NCBI GenBank assembly: GCA_964499365.1
Contig: CAZCKU010000002.1
Span: 186,001-250,000, forward strand
From: PALSA-1316 sp964499365
GTDB lineage: Bacteria > Nitrospirota > Thermodesulfovibrionia > Thermodesulfovibrionales > UBA6898
Reading direction: 5' to 3'
Length of the DNA stretch: 64,000 nucleotides
Shown: positions 34,049 to 43,300 of the stretch, in pieces
Layout of the letters: each line of letters opens with the position of its first letter
How positions within the stretch are numbered: position 1 is the stretch's first letter
Notes under the pieces: model-generated
Database searches by the model: none
What the model saw: the letters and a program-made list of their open reading frames with translations, nothing else
Told to the model about the DNA's origin: nothing
Program-made: the position numbers and the translations under genes

Positions 34049-34076
34049 GCGGGTTCGAATCCCGCTGGGGACGCCA
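34049..34076 (+). tRNA. 3' fragment of a tRNA (tRNA-Glu-like), probable attachment site
   Basis: A perfect T arm GCGGG-TTCGAAT-CCCGC is followed by TGGGGAC (3' acceptor strand), a discriminator G and an encoded CCA. The required 5' acceptor strand GTCCCCA and the D and anticodon arms are absent from the 100 bases upstream, so this is a fragment and not a working tRNA. The GGGGACGCCA ending is that of many bacterial tRNA-Glu genes. Such 3' ends are commonly left at integration sites of mobile elements. No integrase is nearby. Confidence 0.6.
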
Positions 34077-34100
34077 GAATTCGGCGTAGTTATTAGATAT

Positions 34101-34136
34101 GGGTGATTACAGCTCGTTACAGATCTGTAGTCACCC
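34101..34136. terminator. 12-bp hairpin downstream of tRNA fragment
   Basis: GGGTGATTACAG and CTGTAGTCACCC pair over 12 positions with one mismatch around a 12-base loop, followed on the plus strand by AAAA. It may be the original terminator of the tRNA gene or a boundary structure of the cargo region. Confidence 0.4.
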
Positions 34137-34212
34137 AAAACGCCTTAATCAAGCGTCCCGAAGCAACAATTGAACCCCTGGCAGAAATCCTTCCATTGAA
34201 GTAAACTTAAAT

Positions 34213-34416
34213 ATGAAAGATCAGTCCACAATTCTCTTCCGCCGCCTTAAAACTGGTGATGTTATCGGTGAAATCGTAGATTCCAATGGAAAGATAGTAA
34301 TGTCCAAGAATTTCGGGGATCTATCTGATAAGGAAATTCAAAACGTATTAGAAGCCTTTCAAGAAGAGTATCCAGACGTAGATATATACCCAACTATTGA
34401 GGTTGCAGGAAATTAA
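34213..34416 (+). CDS. small acidic protein upstream of HEPN gene
   Basis: A 67-residue acidic protein beginning MKDQSTILFRRLKTGDVIGE, with the stop directly abutting the ATG of the HEPN-domain gene, so the two are translationally coupled. It lacks membrane segments and known motifs. By position it could regulate the toxic HEPN protein, though that is only context. The ribosome binding site is weak. Confidence 0.6.
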   Translation: MKDQSTILFRRLKTGDVIGEIVDSNGKIVMSKNFGDLSDKEIQNVLEAFQEEYPDVDIYPTIEVAGN

Positions 34417-35772
34417 ATGAGCTCGTCAGATAATCTGCTGGATTCAGTAATAAGCGGCAAGCTTGAATTGGATTGCGTCAGAATGAAACTGACTCAAAAT
34501 GGTTCCGATAATCCTACAGCGTATGAAGGCTCCGGGACTATTTTTCAGGATGAAGACGGCTTTCTGCATCTAAAAATGTATAGCGTCATAGCTAATCTTT
34601 CCGAAGAACTCAAGTCAATATTTGCCCCTGTTACCCCTGGTGCGATTTTTGGCAGTGAGCACTATTATTCGCTTGAGGCAACTGATATGTCTGGACACGT
34701 CTGGAAGTTGAACAGACTGTATATCAATAAATCGAATGTCTCTACGCAGGCATCCGCCATGATAATCAAGGCTAATCCCAGGGAGATTACATATATATCT
34801 GAGAGGAAGATGCCGGAGCGGACGGTAATTGCCTTGACTATTGCCGGAAAGCATTCAATTCCATGCAATAAAGCTGAAACGTTCCCAAATGGAGGCTGGA
34901 TTCTGAATACGCTGGTATTTACCACCGAAGATAATATTGAATTCTCCTTCAAGAAGTCTGATGACCGTTTGGATATCAGGATTGATGGCCCAACAGTCAA
35001 TATGCCAGATGATTTTGAACAGCGTGTGACTCTATCACTGAGCATTATTCTGGGTCGTAATGTTAATCCTTGTTTTATACTGAAAAACTATGCAGATATT
35101 GCACAGACGACTATTAAGTCAGTTGCCCTACACCAGTCCGATAAGGTGTTGCCATCTCCAATAAGTCATGGTGCCCCCGAACATCTGGTGCATTTTCAAA
35201 AGTTCATTATCCAATATATAAAGAATCCTGGAGCGGCAACACCCTCTCTTTTTGGATACTGGCACAAGGTTAATAGCGCTTATCAGGGCGACATCAGTAT
35301 TATGGCCCTAGCCTTGAGTGTAGCGATAGAAGGTTTAGTGAAGGAACATTTTCAATCCTATGGACATGTTGATAAAACCGTATTAAAGGCCTCAGATGAT
35401 GCCGTGGAGTTAATAAATCAAATGGAGATAGACAAGGTAATAGCAAAGAGATTAATAAGCAGTCTTGGCATGTTAAAGAATCAGTCCCCGAAAGCTGCGT
35501 TATACGAGATTGCGGGTCAAGGGTGGTTCCCTACAAAATTGGTTGATCAGTGGGTATCGTTACGCAATGAGTCGGCACATGCGGATAAGCTCAATATGGA
35601 TGAACAGAAGATGCAAAAATACCTGGATAAGATTCATTCTTGCCTCAGCCTGTTCTATAGACTTATTTTCCTGATTATCTCGTATGAAGGCTTTTTTGTG
35701 GACTATAGTACTAAAGGATGGCCGGACAAGGAATTCAAGATAGAAGATAAAAAAATGGATGCCACGGGATAA
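34417..35772 (+). CDS. HEPN-domain protein, ApeA-like, probable anti-phage effector
   Basis: A 451-residue protein. The N-terminal ~210 residues look beta-rich (E-G-S-G-T-I-F-Q-D-E-D-G-F-L-H-L-K-M and similar), and the C-terminal ~200 are helical, carrying R383-N-E-S-A-H388, the R-x4-H catalytic motif of HEPN ribonucleases. A beta-rich N-terminal domain plus a C-terminal HEPN domain is the plan of the abortive-infection protein ApeA. Such proteins cut tRNA or other RNA when a phage is sensed. The upstream 67-residue gene is adjacent. Codon use looks more A/T-rich than the neighbouring replication genes, consistent with separate acquisition. Defence function is inferred. Confidence 0.65.
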   Translation: MSSSDNLLDSVISGKLELDCVRMKLTQNGSDNPTAYEGSGTIFQDEDGFLHLKMYSVIANLSEELKSIFAPVTPGAIFGSEHYYSLEATDMSGHVWKLNRLYINKSNVSTQASAMIIKANPREITYISERKMPERTVIALTIAGKHSIPCNKAETFPNGGWILNTLVFTTEDNIEFSFKKSDDRLDIRIDGPTVNMPDDFEQRVTLSLSIILGRNVNPCFILKNYADIAQTTIKSVALHQSDKVLPSPISHGAPEHLVHFQKFIIQYIKNPGAATPSLFGYWHKVNSAYQGDISIMALALSVAIEGLVKEHFQSYGHVDKTVLKASDDAVELINQMEIDKVIAKRLISSLGMLKNQSPKAALYEIAGQGWFPTKLVDQWVSLRNESAHADKLNMDEQKMQKYLDKIHSCLSLFYRLIFLIISYEGFFVDYSTKGWPDKEFKIEDKKMDATG

Positions 35773-35782
35773 TCTTATCGCC

Positions 35783-35941
35783 ATGAAGAACCTAATCTGT
35801 TCCTGCTTTCAGTATCCTGAGGAAGATATCATCCTGGATGTTCAGAGGAATAACGGTGAATCCAAGATAATGGCGAGGATCCTTACCGAAAAGAAAGCTG
35901 GTGGATGCCAGTGCCATCTCAAGAACCCTACCGGCAGGTGA
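35783..35941 (+). CDS. BFD-like [2Fe-2S] small protein
   Basis: A 52-residue protein read from the ATG at 35783; a longer in-frame start overlaps the HEPN gene and was not used. The layout C-S-C-F, E-E-D-I-I-L-D-V, I-L-T-E-K-K-A-G-G-C-Q-C, N-P-T-G-R has a C-x-C near the N-terminus and a second C-x-C near the C-terminus. This resembles short (2Fe-2S)-binding BFD-like proteins of anaerobic bacteria. Four cysteines would hold the cluster. The ribosome binding site is weak. Confidence 0.6.
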   Translation: MKNLICSCFQYPEEDIILDVQRNNGESKIMARILTEKKAGGCQCHLKNPTGR

Positions 35942-36013
35942 TGCCTCGCCGATGTCCGCCGTGTGGTGGACAAAGCCTTAAAGACCCCTTAATTATAATC
36001 CTTCAACAAAGAC

Positions 36014-37048
36014 CTATTCGCTCGTTGTTATAACCGCGTCATGGATTTCCATAGCAGCAAATGTATCATGAAGTACGCCCAATGCTGTCTCACGATGCAG
36101 CTTTGCCGCAAGTTGGAATTTGTACCAGTCACTTTCCACATATTTTTCTTTCCAAATCCGCGTCATTGTTGATTGGCCAGCGGTACCTGTCGGATCAGAT
36201 TTCTGCTCATCAATTGCGGTACCGTACCAAAGCCCCTTGTCGTAGGGCACAAATCTTTCCGGCCCGATCAATTTCTCGTATTTCTTAATTCTCGCCTTTG
36301 ATCCAGCGGCAGCTTTGCTTGCGGTACTGACCTCGGGTCCTATCGCATCCGCCAAGTCAACAAGAAGCTGCTGTTTAATGTCCGCATACTTCTTTATTTT
36401 TGTAAAAGTGCGATAAGCATCAAATATCTTTCCGGCTGCGTTAAGTATCCGCTGTTTGTTGCTCTTTGTGCTGAAAGGGGATGTCAGTCTTATGTCCTGC
36501 CAAGTCAGCGAGGGGATATCTGGTTCATGCATTGCCAATGCATGCCCTATAGACGGGCATAAGCAAGACCAGGCTGCGCCTTTCCATCCCTCAGCCTTAG
36601 TGTAGTTGAAAGGATCTTTCCATCCCGTGAAGTCGTTATGGCAAAATGTGTCTGCGTACATATGGGTGCCAATACCTATGCGATAGAAGTCGCTTGTTTT
36701 CATCGCCTCGGCAAAGATTGTCCGTGCGTTGCTGTTGTCGGGGATTGTAGCCAGAAGGCTGATGTGTCCATCGCGCCTGGTTGGTGATGCCGCCACTACC
36801 TCCTTCTGTATGCCGGGGCAGAAATGAAACAAAGGATACACGCCGAGATGCTCCTCCTTCGGGCAGGTAATATCTATTGTTTGGGTTACAAGGCTTTTAA
36901 ATCTTTCCGTGCCGCCTACAATAGACATCGGTTCCATATTATCGTCAACATACTGGCTTGTATATGCGATAGTATAAGCCTCATCCTTATTGAAACCGGC
37001 GCGCAGAGCGATCAGGTACGTCATGTGATAGTGAAATTCAATGTCCAT
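36014..37048 (-). CDS. DUF6765-like protein
   Basis: A 344-residue soluble protein beginning M-D-I-E-F-H-Y-H-M-T-Y-L-I-A-L-R-A-G-F. That opening and the Y-T-S-Q-Y-V-D-D-N segment match proteins annotated DUF6765. Several histidines and acids (G-I-G-T-H-M-Y-A-D-T-F-C-H-N-D) could bind metal, as in zinc-dependent phospholipase C-like or HD-like folds, but the activity is unknown. CGAGGGG precedes the ATG. It is convergent with the small plus-strand genes on its left and is probably cargo. Confidence 0.75.
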   Translation of the reverse strand: MDIEFHYHMTYLIALRAGFNKDEAYTIAYTSQYVDDNMEPMSIVGGTERFKSLVTQTIDITCPKEEHLGVYPLFHFCPGIQKEVVAASPTRRDGHISLLATIPDNSNARTIFAEAMKTSDFYRIGIGTHMYADTFCHNDFTGWKDPFNYTKAEGWKGAAWSCLCPSIGHALAMHEPDIPSLTWQDIRLTSPFSTKSNKQRILNAAGKIFDAYRTFTKIKKYADIKQQLLVDLADAIGPEVSTASKAAAGSKARIKKYEKLIGPERFVPYDKGLWYGTAIDEQKSDPTGTAGQSTMTRIWKEKYVESDWYKFQLAAKLHRETALGVLHDTFAAMEIHDAVITTSE

Positions 37049-37213
37049 TTTTTCCCCTCGTTATAGTCAGATTACCTTAGTCCCGAGCCGTCGACATAAT
37101 GGTTAATTATATCCCTCACAGAATCAAAAGGACAATGAAAACTATGCGAAGCGGTAGCTTTTTCCTTCCCGTCTGCCTTATATTTCGGATAACAATTTAT
37201 TTAGAGGTAATAA

Positions 37214-37417
37214 ATGGAAGGAAAGCAGATACGAAAATTAGGGAAGGTTGTCAAACGCAGTCAAGCGGGGTTCTACGCCTGTGATATACTGGATAAGGAC
37301 AGCAGCATTGTCGGTTACGCTATTTTCTCTTCCAATGGGAGCCATGTTCAAGACTGTGATACCATCGAAGAGGCGCTGACCTTAGTGAAAAGTTTAGAAG
37401 AGAAAGCACCAATTTAA
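37214..37417 (+). CDS. small hypothetical protein, 67 aa
   Basis: A 67-residue protein with GAGGTAATAA before the ATG. It begins MEGKQIRKLGKVVKRSQAGF and reads as a small alpha/beta domain with a helical end (T-I-E-E-A-L-T-L-V-K-S-L). No family is recognised. It diverges from the DUF6765-like gene. Confidence 0.55.
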   Translation: MEGKQIRKLGKVVKRSQAGFYACDILDKDSSIVGYAIFSSNGSHVQDCDTIEEALTLVKSLEEKAPI

Positions 37418-37912
37418 AAACCAAGAAAGAAATAACCCTCGCACCCTCTAATACACCAAAGCCAATAGATGTGAATTGAATGTCCTTCCCCGCCTCACGT
37501 GTAAATTAATCGCTGTCTTTGCTGCCATTGCCTTGACGGGCAAATTAGGGTGAATGTTAAAATGACACACCTGCCAGGACCTCCCCAAGGTGCCGTGTCC
37601 CCTCCAAAAACATTGGCGGCGCTTCCGACGTCCCCACGTCAGCGCCCCTGGCGGGACTTTTTTCCCCAAATGCGGTAATCTGGCATTTTGACATGCATAT
37701 AAACCCACTTCATTATGCTGACGTTCCCGGACACCGCTGGGTTTTCAGGCAGGGGATATGACGCCTGAGGGTTCTACCGTTTTAAGATAAGATGACCTAA
37801 TTCAGACTGAGCTGCATGCCTGGTCATCACCTGATACTTGCTCAACTCAAGCACTACTCCCCCTATCTGCACTCCGCTTGCGCTGCCGTCAAGTCACTTC
37901 CATGGACTGTCT
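37418..37912. other. gene-free stretch with insertion-sequence relic
   Basis: A 495-base gap. Its centre is a GC-rich 141-base segment bounded by near-perfect inverted repeats (described separately). No convincing gene is present; an 86-codon minus-strand frame through it has no ribosome binding site and unusual composition. Confidence 0.5.
37554..37694. mobile_element. relic of an insertion sequence or MITE
   Basis: ATGTTAAAATGACA at 37554 and TGGCATTTTGACAT at 37681 are inverted repeats matching at 12 of 14 positions. The enclosed segment is GC-rich and unlike its AT-richer surroundings. Ends containing TGTxAAAATG are reminiscent of IS21-group elements, but no transposase remains and no target duplication is seen, so the family is uncertain. 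Confidence 0.4.
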
Positions 37913-38683
37913 TTACATATTATTTGAGATCATGGTCTCAAGCTCCTTATCGCTGGCGAACCCAAAATGGATTTTCCCATTGGGAAAGGCCACGGTAGGA
38001 GTGCCGGTTACTCCATATTTCTCCCCTACAGCCAAGTTCTTATCAAGAGCTTTCGCATCACACGTCGCCGGCCGCAGCGGTTTTCCTTCATAAGCTTGTT
38101 CGAGTATGGCAACAGAAGGAAAACAGAAGACAGTCTTGGCTTTATCATATGCATCCGGCCTGTAATTCTTCAGCGGATACATTACTATATAAAAACCTAT
38201 ATCTGACCGGCGTTTAAGCAGCTTCTTTATCTCTTTATGGAGCTGAGCGCAGTGGGAACATGTAGGATCAGCAAAGACCACATTTTTAAACCGTGCTGTC
38301 TTGCTGCCGAGATAAATGGCATTCTTAAGATCCAGTTCGGATACTTTGATTTTGAATGACTGTTCGAGGATGTTCTGCGTGAGGTTCTCGGCACCCTTAG
38401 CGTTTGTAATAGCTCCATAAATTATGTGCTTCTTTTCAAAATCAATATAAAAGACCCCTTTTTTGTTATTTTGTTCAGCAATAACCTCCCAGAGTCCTTT
38501 TACTGGTGCCATTCTAAAACTCAGGACTTTGATGCCCCCTTGGTGCTGAGATACAAGTCTTCTAACTTCGGCCTCTGTAATGGAGTGACACTTTCTGCAA
38601 TCATGGCTGCATCCTTCTGAAGCAAATGCATGCCCTGCGACAAGAAACATCAACATACCCACAATAGGTATCACTTTACGCAT
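37913..38683 (-). CDS. DsbC/DsbG-like thiol:disulfide isomerase
   Basis: A 256-residue periplasmic protein with signal peptide MRKVIPIVGMLMFLVAGHAF. A DsbC-type N-terminal dimerisation region is followed by a thioredoxin fold with D-P-T-C-S-H-C-A-Q (about residue 140), and the cis-proline loop V-T-G-T-P-T-V. An extra cysteine-rich C-S-H-D-C-R-K-C-H lies right after the signal peptide. It would shuffle disulfides in exported proteins, possibly of the conjugation apparatus. It overlaps the end of the YbjQ-type gene by 8 bases and is one of three DsbC-like genes in the window. Confidence 0.88.
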   Translation of the reverse strand: MRKVIPIVGMLMFLVAGHAFASEGCSHDCRKCHSITEAEVRRLVSQHQGGIKVLSFRMAPVKGLWEVIAEQNNKKGVFYIDFEKKHIIYGAITNAKGAENLTQNILEQSFKIKVSELDLKNAIYLGSKTARFKNVVFADPTCSHCAQLHKEIKKLLKRRSDIGFYIVMYPLKNYRPDAYDKAKTVFCFPSVAILEQAYEGKPLRPATCDAKALDKNLAVGEKYGVTGTPTVAFPNGKIHFGFASDKELETMISNNM

Positions 38684-39026
38684 TTTTCTTTAGAAACCCC
38701 TTCACGGCGGTACCCATTGTGCTTACGACAAATATCCCACCTTTTTCTGAGGCCGCGATAAAAGTCGCATGTTCAATCCCGCCAACAGCGTCAGCGCCGT
38801 TCTTTCTGGCTAATTCAAGCATCTCTCTGGTAGCCTCGTCTTTTGCTTTAGCCAGATCCTCTGAATATCCCACCACCTTCCCACCAAAAATGTCAGCGAC
38901 TTTAGCCCTGGTGTCTTTGAAAATACTTGTGCCCTGGGTCCCTTCCCCCATGACAATGCCCAAAACCTCGGTAACTATGAAATTTGGTGGCCAGCCGCCA
39001 ATAAAAGGTAGTATGTCTTTAGGCAT
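38676..39026 (-). CDS. YbjQ/UPF0145 family protein
   Basis: A 116-residue cytosolic protein of the YbjQ family, which forms pentamers of unknown function and is sometimes called heavy-metal-binding. The typical order is present: V-T-E-V-L-G-I-V-x-G, D-I-F-G-G-K-V-V-G-Y, A-R-K-N-G-A-D-A-V-G-G-I and a final M-G-T-A-V. CAGGAGA precedes the ATG. It is the first gene of a two-gene unit with the DsbC-like gene. Confidence 0.8.
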   Translation of the reverse strand: MPKDILPFIGGWPPNFIVTEVLGIVMGEGTQGTSIFKDTRAKVADIFGGKVVGYSEDLAKAKDEATREMLELARKNGADAVGGIEHATFIAASEKGGIFVVSTMGTAVKGFLKKNA

Positions 39027-39100
39027 ATCTTCTCCTGGTCTATATTACTTTTTACAAGGTGACCCCTTGACAAGGGGACAGTGTAACCCTATAAATAAAT

Positions 39101-39946
39101 ATGAGCGAATCAGGCATGACAAAAATGAACATAAGGTCAAAAAAGGCATACGTCCTCGATACAACAGTCCTAATCTATGATCCGGATATTATGTTCAAGG
39201 CCGGTGTAGCTGATTGGGTGATACCCTTGGCGGTTATTCGGGAGATTGACGGGCTCAAGAATAGTGACAAAGAACTCGTCGCCAAGGCTGCAAGGCAGAT
39301 TGCGAGGACACTGGATAGGTTCGGTAGTTACGGAGATCTGGTGGCAGGAGTAAAACTGCCAACTGGCAGAATCTTGAGGATAATTGAAGGATACGAGAGC
39401 ATTGATGCATTGGCCAGTAATGCTGACAACAGGATACTCGGGGCGGCTCTGTTGTTAAGAAATGCGGGTGAAAATGTCACATTATTCACCACGGATACAA
39501 ATATGCGGACAGTTGCCAGAGTTTATGGGATAAAGGCCGAATATTCCCCGTTCTTTGATATTGAGCTCCCGCAGGTTAAGGCTTCGGCAAGAAATACTGC
39601 GAATGGTCGTAAAGTGAAAGATAGATTTCCTCATCATACTACCCTCGGCGTAATGCCCTCATTACGGCGTCTGGGGTTTTCCGGGGTAATCATGAGACTT
39701 TGTTTCTTGATTGCCATCTTTGGCTTCGTGATCATATTGTTTACGCCAAAAGCTTATTATGATTCAGTTAGTATGGTGACAGGATTCGCCTTGTTGGGGG
39801 GAATTGCACTGATGGTGTATAGGGCACTTGTATTGCGAGACTTCCACCCTTCCAAGGCTGCCCGCGATGCAAGCATAGATGTAGTGACCAGCGCCGCTTA
39901 TTCCGAATATTCCTTCAATATCTGGCACAGAAAAGAAGAGGATTAA
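39101..39946 (+). CDS. membrane-anchored PIN-domain protein (PhoH N-terminal type)
   Basis: A 281-residue protein. Residues ~15-150 form a PIN domain like the one preceding PhoH ATPases: V-L-D-T-T-V-L-I-Y-D-P-D near the start, V-I-R-E-I-D-G-L-K, A-S-N-A-D-N-R-I-L-G-A-A and T-T-D-T-N-M-R. The PhoH ATPase is missing; instead two membrane spans follow (about 198-216 and 224-243). A membrane-tethered PIN nuclease could act on RNA at the membrane. Several in-frame ATGs near the start (39101, 39116, 39125) lack a clear ribosome binding site. The downstream neighbour is convergent. Confidence 0.75.
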   Translation: MSESGMTKMNIRSKKAYVLDTTVLIYDPDIMFKAGVADWVIPLAVIREIDGLKNSDKELVAKAARQIARTLDRFGSYGDLVAGVKLPTGRILRIIEGYESIDALASNADNRILGAALLLRNAGENVTLFTTDTNMRTVARVYGIKAEYSPFFDIELPQVKASARNTANGRKVKDRFPHHTTLGVMPSLRRLGFSGVIMRLCFLIAIFGFVIILFTPKAYYDSVSMVTGFALLGGIALMVYRALVLRDFHPSKAARDASIDVVTSAAYSEYSFNIWHRKEED

Positions 39947-39951
39947 TTCGG

Positions 39952-40302
39952 TCATTGTATCGGCTGGTCGTTGCCAGTTTGAGCCGCATTATTCTTTTTC
40001 CAGAAATTATAAATACCGCGGGCCTCTATAATTGCCTCCCTTGATAAAGCTATATTCAGCAGCGCTTCCTCAACATATCTATAGCTCGCAAAAGGGTATA
40101 TGGTAATATTCCTATTGTCCGCCAGAAAATCCATGATATTTTCCGGTATGGGAATATGTAAATGAGCAGCCTTGATAACCAATCCCGCGGAATTCATGCC
40201 AATCGCTACGTCTGTTGCTTTAATTTGTGCAGCATCGTCCTCCGTGATGTCTGCGAGGACTATGATGCCATTTGAAACAATGAGAACTTTGTACGCAATC
40301 AT
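39952..40302 (-). CDS. hypothetical protein, 116 aa
   Basis: A 116-residue protein without signal peptide. It begins MIAYKVLIVSNGIIVLADIT and contains a repeating beta/alpha pattern (V-A-I-G-M-N-S-A-G-L-V-I-K-A). CGGAGG is before the ATG. It is 12 bases after the stop of traG on the minus strand, so it may be the last gene of the tra operon. No family is recognised. Confidence 0.6.
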   Translation of the reverse strand: MIAYKVLIVSNGIIVLADITEDDAAQIKATDVAIGMNSAGLVIKAAHLHIPIPENIMDFLADNRNITIYPFASYRYVEEALLNIALSREAIIEARGIYNFWKKNNAAQTGNDQPIQ

Positions 40303-40314
40303 GGTGCCTCCGTA

Positions 40315-43300
40315 TTAAGGTTCCTGTGGTGAGGTTGTCGTTGTTGAAATATCTGGCTTGTTAACTTCGACCTTATTGGGAGCCGCTTGTGGTGATGGCA
40401 GCCCTTTCCCCATCCCCTCGCCGGCTGCCTTGCCCTGGTTGTATATACTCAGAACTGAACTGACTCGTTCTACTGCATTTTTGGTTGCTCCACCAGTAAA
40501 TATGGCTGTTGTCTGTGCGGAATTGAGATTAGTCAGGTCACCTTGTGCAATAAAGCCCATAGTGCTTACGTTCGCACCTTTCTCAAAATTCATTTTGAAC
40601 TGGTGCCACCAATTGACTTGCTGGCCACCGTCGGCTTTTTGGTAAAGAGTCATACCGTCAGGAGCGATCTTACTCTCCGATGCATACCCCCCGGTGGAAA
40701 CAGATTGAGAACTGAGGGAGTTAAACTGAGATACCTTCTTCCCATCAGGGGATATCTGCACTTTATCTATGCCAAATTGCCAGGTCTCCTGTCCACGATC
40801 TGTAACTTTCTGTGCTGTAAATATTTCTCCACTTTTTACATTAGTAAAACTCGCTGAAATGGGGTTTGCATGGTGTTTATCATCTGGAGCATACTGGAAA
40901 TTACCGACAACACCTATAGACCGACCGGTGTTAGGATCTGTTATAGTCTTAAAGCCCATCTCGGAATTTTCATGGAATGTCTGATGTCTACTCCCATATG
41001 TCCCAAAATTCCCGATCGTGCTTGTAGTCCCCTTTTGAACTGTATTCATTGCATTCGATTCGTCGCGGTTATTGTGCTGCGATACTGCTCCTCCCACTGA
41101 TTGAGCTGTTGCAAATTTCTTTGCAGGCCCGCCTCCGACGTGGAAATTATCTCCATGCTGAGGTTTGAAGTTGGGGTTATCCTTTTGAGCCTCATGAATC
41201 ATGTCTCGATGAGCAGGATTATTCATGTCTATCTGTCCTCGTTGCTCGCGATATATCTCTTTCCCTTCATGATTCATTGAAATGGTATTAATGCCGTCTT
41301 TGCTCGCTGATTTTATATCAACGCCGTGGTGGTCGCGGAGAAAATTCTGGAAACCTCCCATTGACAGATTCCCATCTTTATCCCCGTACCCACTGGCTAC
41401 AGCAGCGTTTTGTAGCATTTCGAACTTTCCAAGCTCATTCTGCATCTTGCCACCTTCGGAAGTAAGAACGCCCTTATCTCCGAACTCCTGATAGAATTCA
41501 GAGGCTGCTACACCCTTAAGAGCTGAGATATTGCCCATATATTGCCCCATGCTCTCAGCGCTGTACCCTTTTTCTTCCATCTTCTTGAGCTCGGCCGCAG
41601 CCTGTGTATTATGAAAGTTCGCTCTTTCCGTAAGCATGCCGGCGGTATCTCCGCCCCAGTGCTTATCGGCAACGTTCTGCATTGATGCTGAGTCAGCATA
41701 ACTTAGCATGTTTGCCATCTCCGAAAGATATGAAGCATACTGCATTTCACTGCCCTGGAATCCATGAGCCCTGGCTGTGTCGTAAGACTTCTGCCATCCC
41801 AGGTCACCGCCATGTTTTCTGTTGGCCTCAATGTTCGAGAATTCAGACGCAGCGGCAGCAACAGCTGTGTCACGGTCCATGCCGGGATTCTGCCCCTGAT
41901 GATAGTCTGCTCTGGAATTCAGGGCATTCCTGTACGCCTGTTTGTCGTTGACGTTCTTTATCATCTCGGAGGACGTAGTGGCTGTCAGCATATCCACCAT
42001 CCCGCCGCCGTTACCTGCCGCTTTCCAACTTTGCAATGTCTGGTTATAGCCCTCCATACGGGATGTATCTACATGACCTGCAAATGAACCCAAGGCGCCT
42101 CCAGCACCGATGGTAGTCCCATACGCGATCGCCTTTTCCTGTTGATTGGAATGTGCCTGCGCAGCTGCATCCACACCCCCCTGATTACTGATAGCAGTGG
42201 AATTCCCCATATTGACGCTCATATCACTCAGGGCCTGTCCGGAGCCGGCTTTTGTCAGCTGGGGATCACTCATCCCACCGTAGGTCACATTGGCCCCCAT
42301 GTCCTTAAACGCTTTGGCCGCCATGCCTGTAGTCACAATGTCCGCTCCTCCATAAGTCTGAGCTGCCTTGTAATGCGCTGCTGCCTGTGCCGTGCGGGCC
42401 GCACCTTCCGTACCGGTAACAGCTCCGGCGGCCTGATTCTGCGTGAGATTTGTGCTGCCCTGTATGCTACTGGCAAGATGGACCAGGGCTGAATCCGACC
42501 CCTTGGCGATTGCGAAGGCAATCATTGGAACGGCCCATGCCATATAACCAGCCATTGCCACAAGATCGTTGGTTGATTCATATATCAGGGGCATCGTTCC
42601 CATCGCAAAATAGTTTTGTGACGAAGACAGAACCGTGGCAGCACGTACATTGACTATAAGATTCAGGATGGCATAGAGCGGAGACCAAAGCATCAACCAA
42701 AAAAGCATGATGAAATACATATGAAGGGTTTTTCCTCCGAGCGGAGTCAACATCATAAGGAAAAGAACTGGAAACATTCCGTAAATAAACGCCTCAAGGA
42801 TCTGGCGTATTATCGGCATGTATTTCTTTGCCATTTCCCCGCCTGTGGCCCAGGCACTGCGCTGCTGCTGTTGACTCAGAGCGGCAGCGTAGGCCACGGC
42901 ATCAGCGCTGACGCCTGTCATGGTTGCAGTTTCAGCCATCGCGGAAGAAATCATATTCACACCAATAGCATGCTTCATGGCGGTCGTTGCATCCGTTCCC
43001 ACATTAAGAAGATTTTGTAGCACGGTAGGCGTGGCACTTACGACATCCGCCTGCAAATAACTCTGCAGGGCAGCATAGGAAGCGACAGTTGCAGTCCCAA
43101 ACTGTCCGTCCAATACCCCGTAAGCGTTACTGCAAGTTGTGGCCTGCCCCGAGGGGACTGTCGAGGAGTAGGTCTTGGTATAAGAATTCTGTGAATGAGT
43201 TGTGGAAGTCATTTCACCCCATATGTTATTTGAGTAAATAACCGTGTTGAGGTCTTTCTCTCCCCAAAGCACGCTTGTGAAAAAACAGTCCTTTATGTAG

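Larger units (their letters stand above)
33788..34212. other. gene-free stretch with tRNA fragment and hairpins
   Basis: This 425-base gap closes the rseP operon and opens the cargo region. It contains a 9-bp inverted repeat (33894-33959), the 3' end of a tRNA (34049-34076) and a 12-bp hairpin (34101-34136), described separately. No integrase or further gene is seen in it. Confidence 0.6.

Noticed and set aside
33960..34076. A complete tRNA or the 3' end of tmRNA
   Set aside because: No matching 5' acceptor strand, D arm or anticodon arm is found, and the GGGGAC acceptor end does not fit tmRNA, whose 5' end carries the G run.
37180..37205. Bases resembling the lac operator half site (GGATAACAATT)
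   Set aside because: Only a short one-sided match in an unrelated context; no LacI-type gene nearby.
37448..37708. 86-codon minus-strand frame
   Set aside because: Runs through the insertion-sequence relic, lacks a ribosome binding site and has an odd composition.
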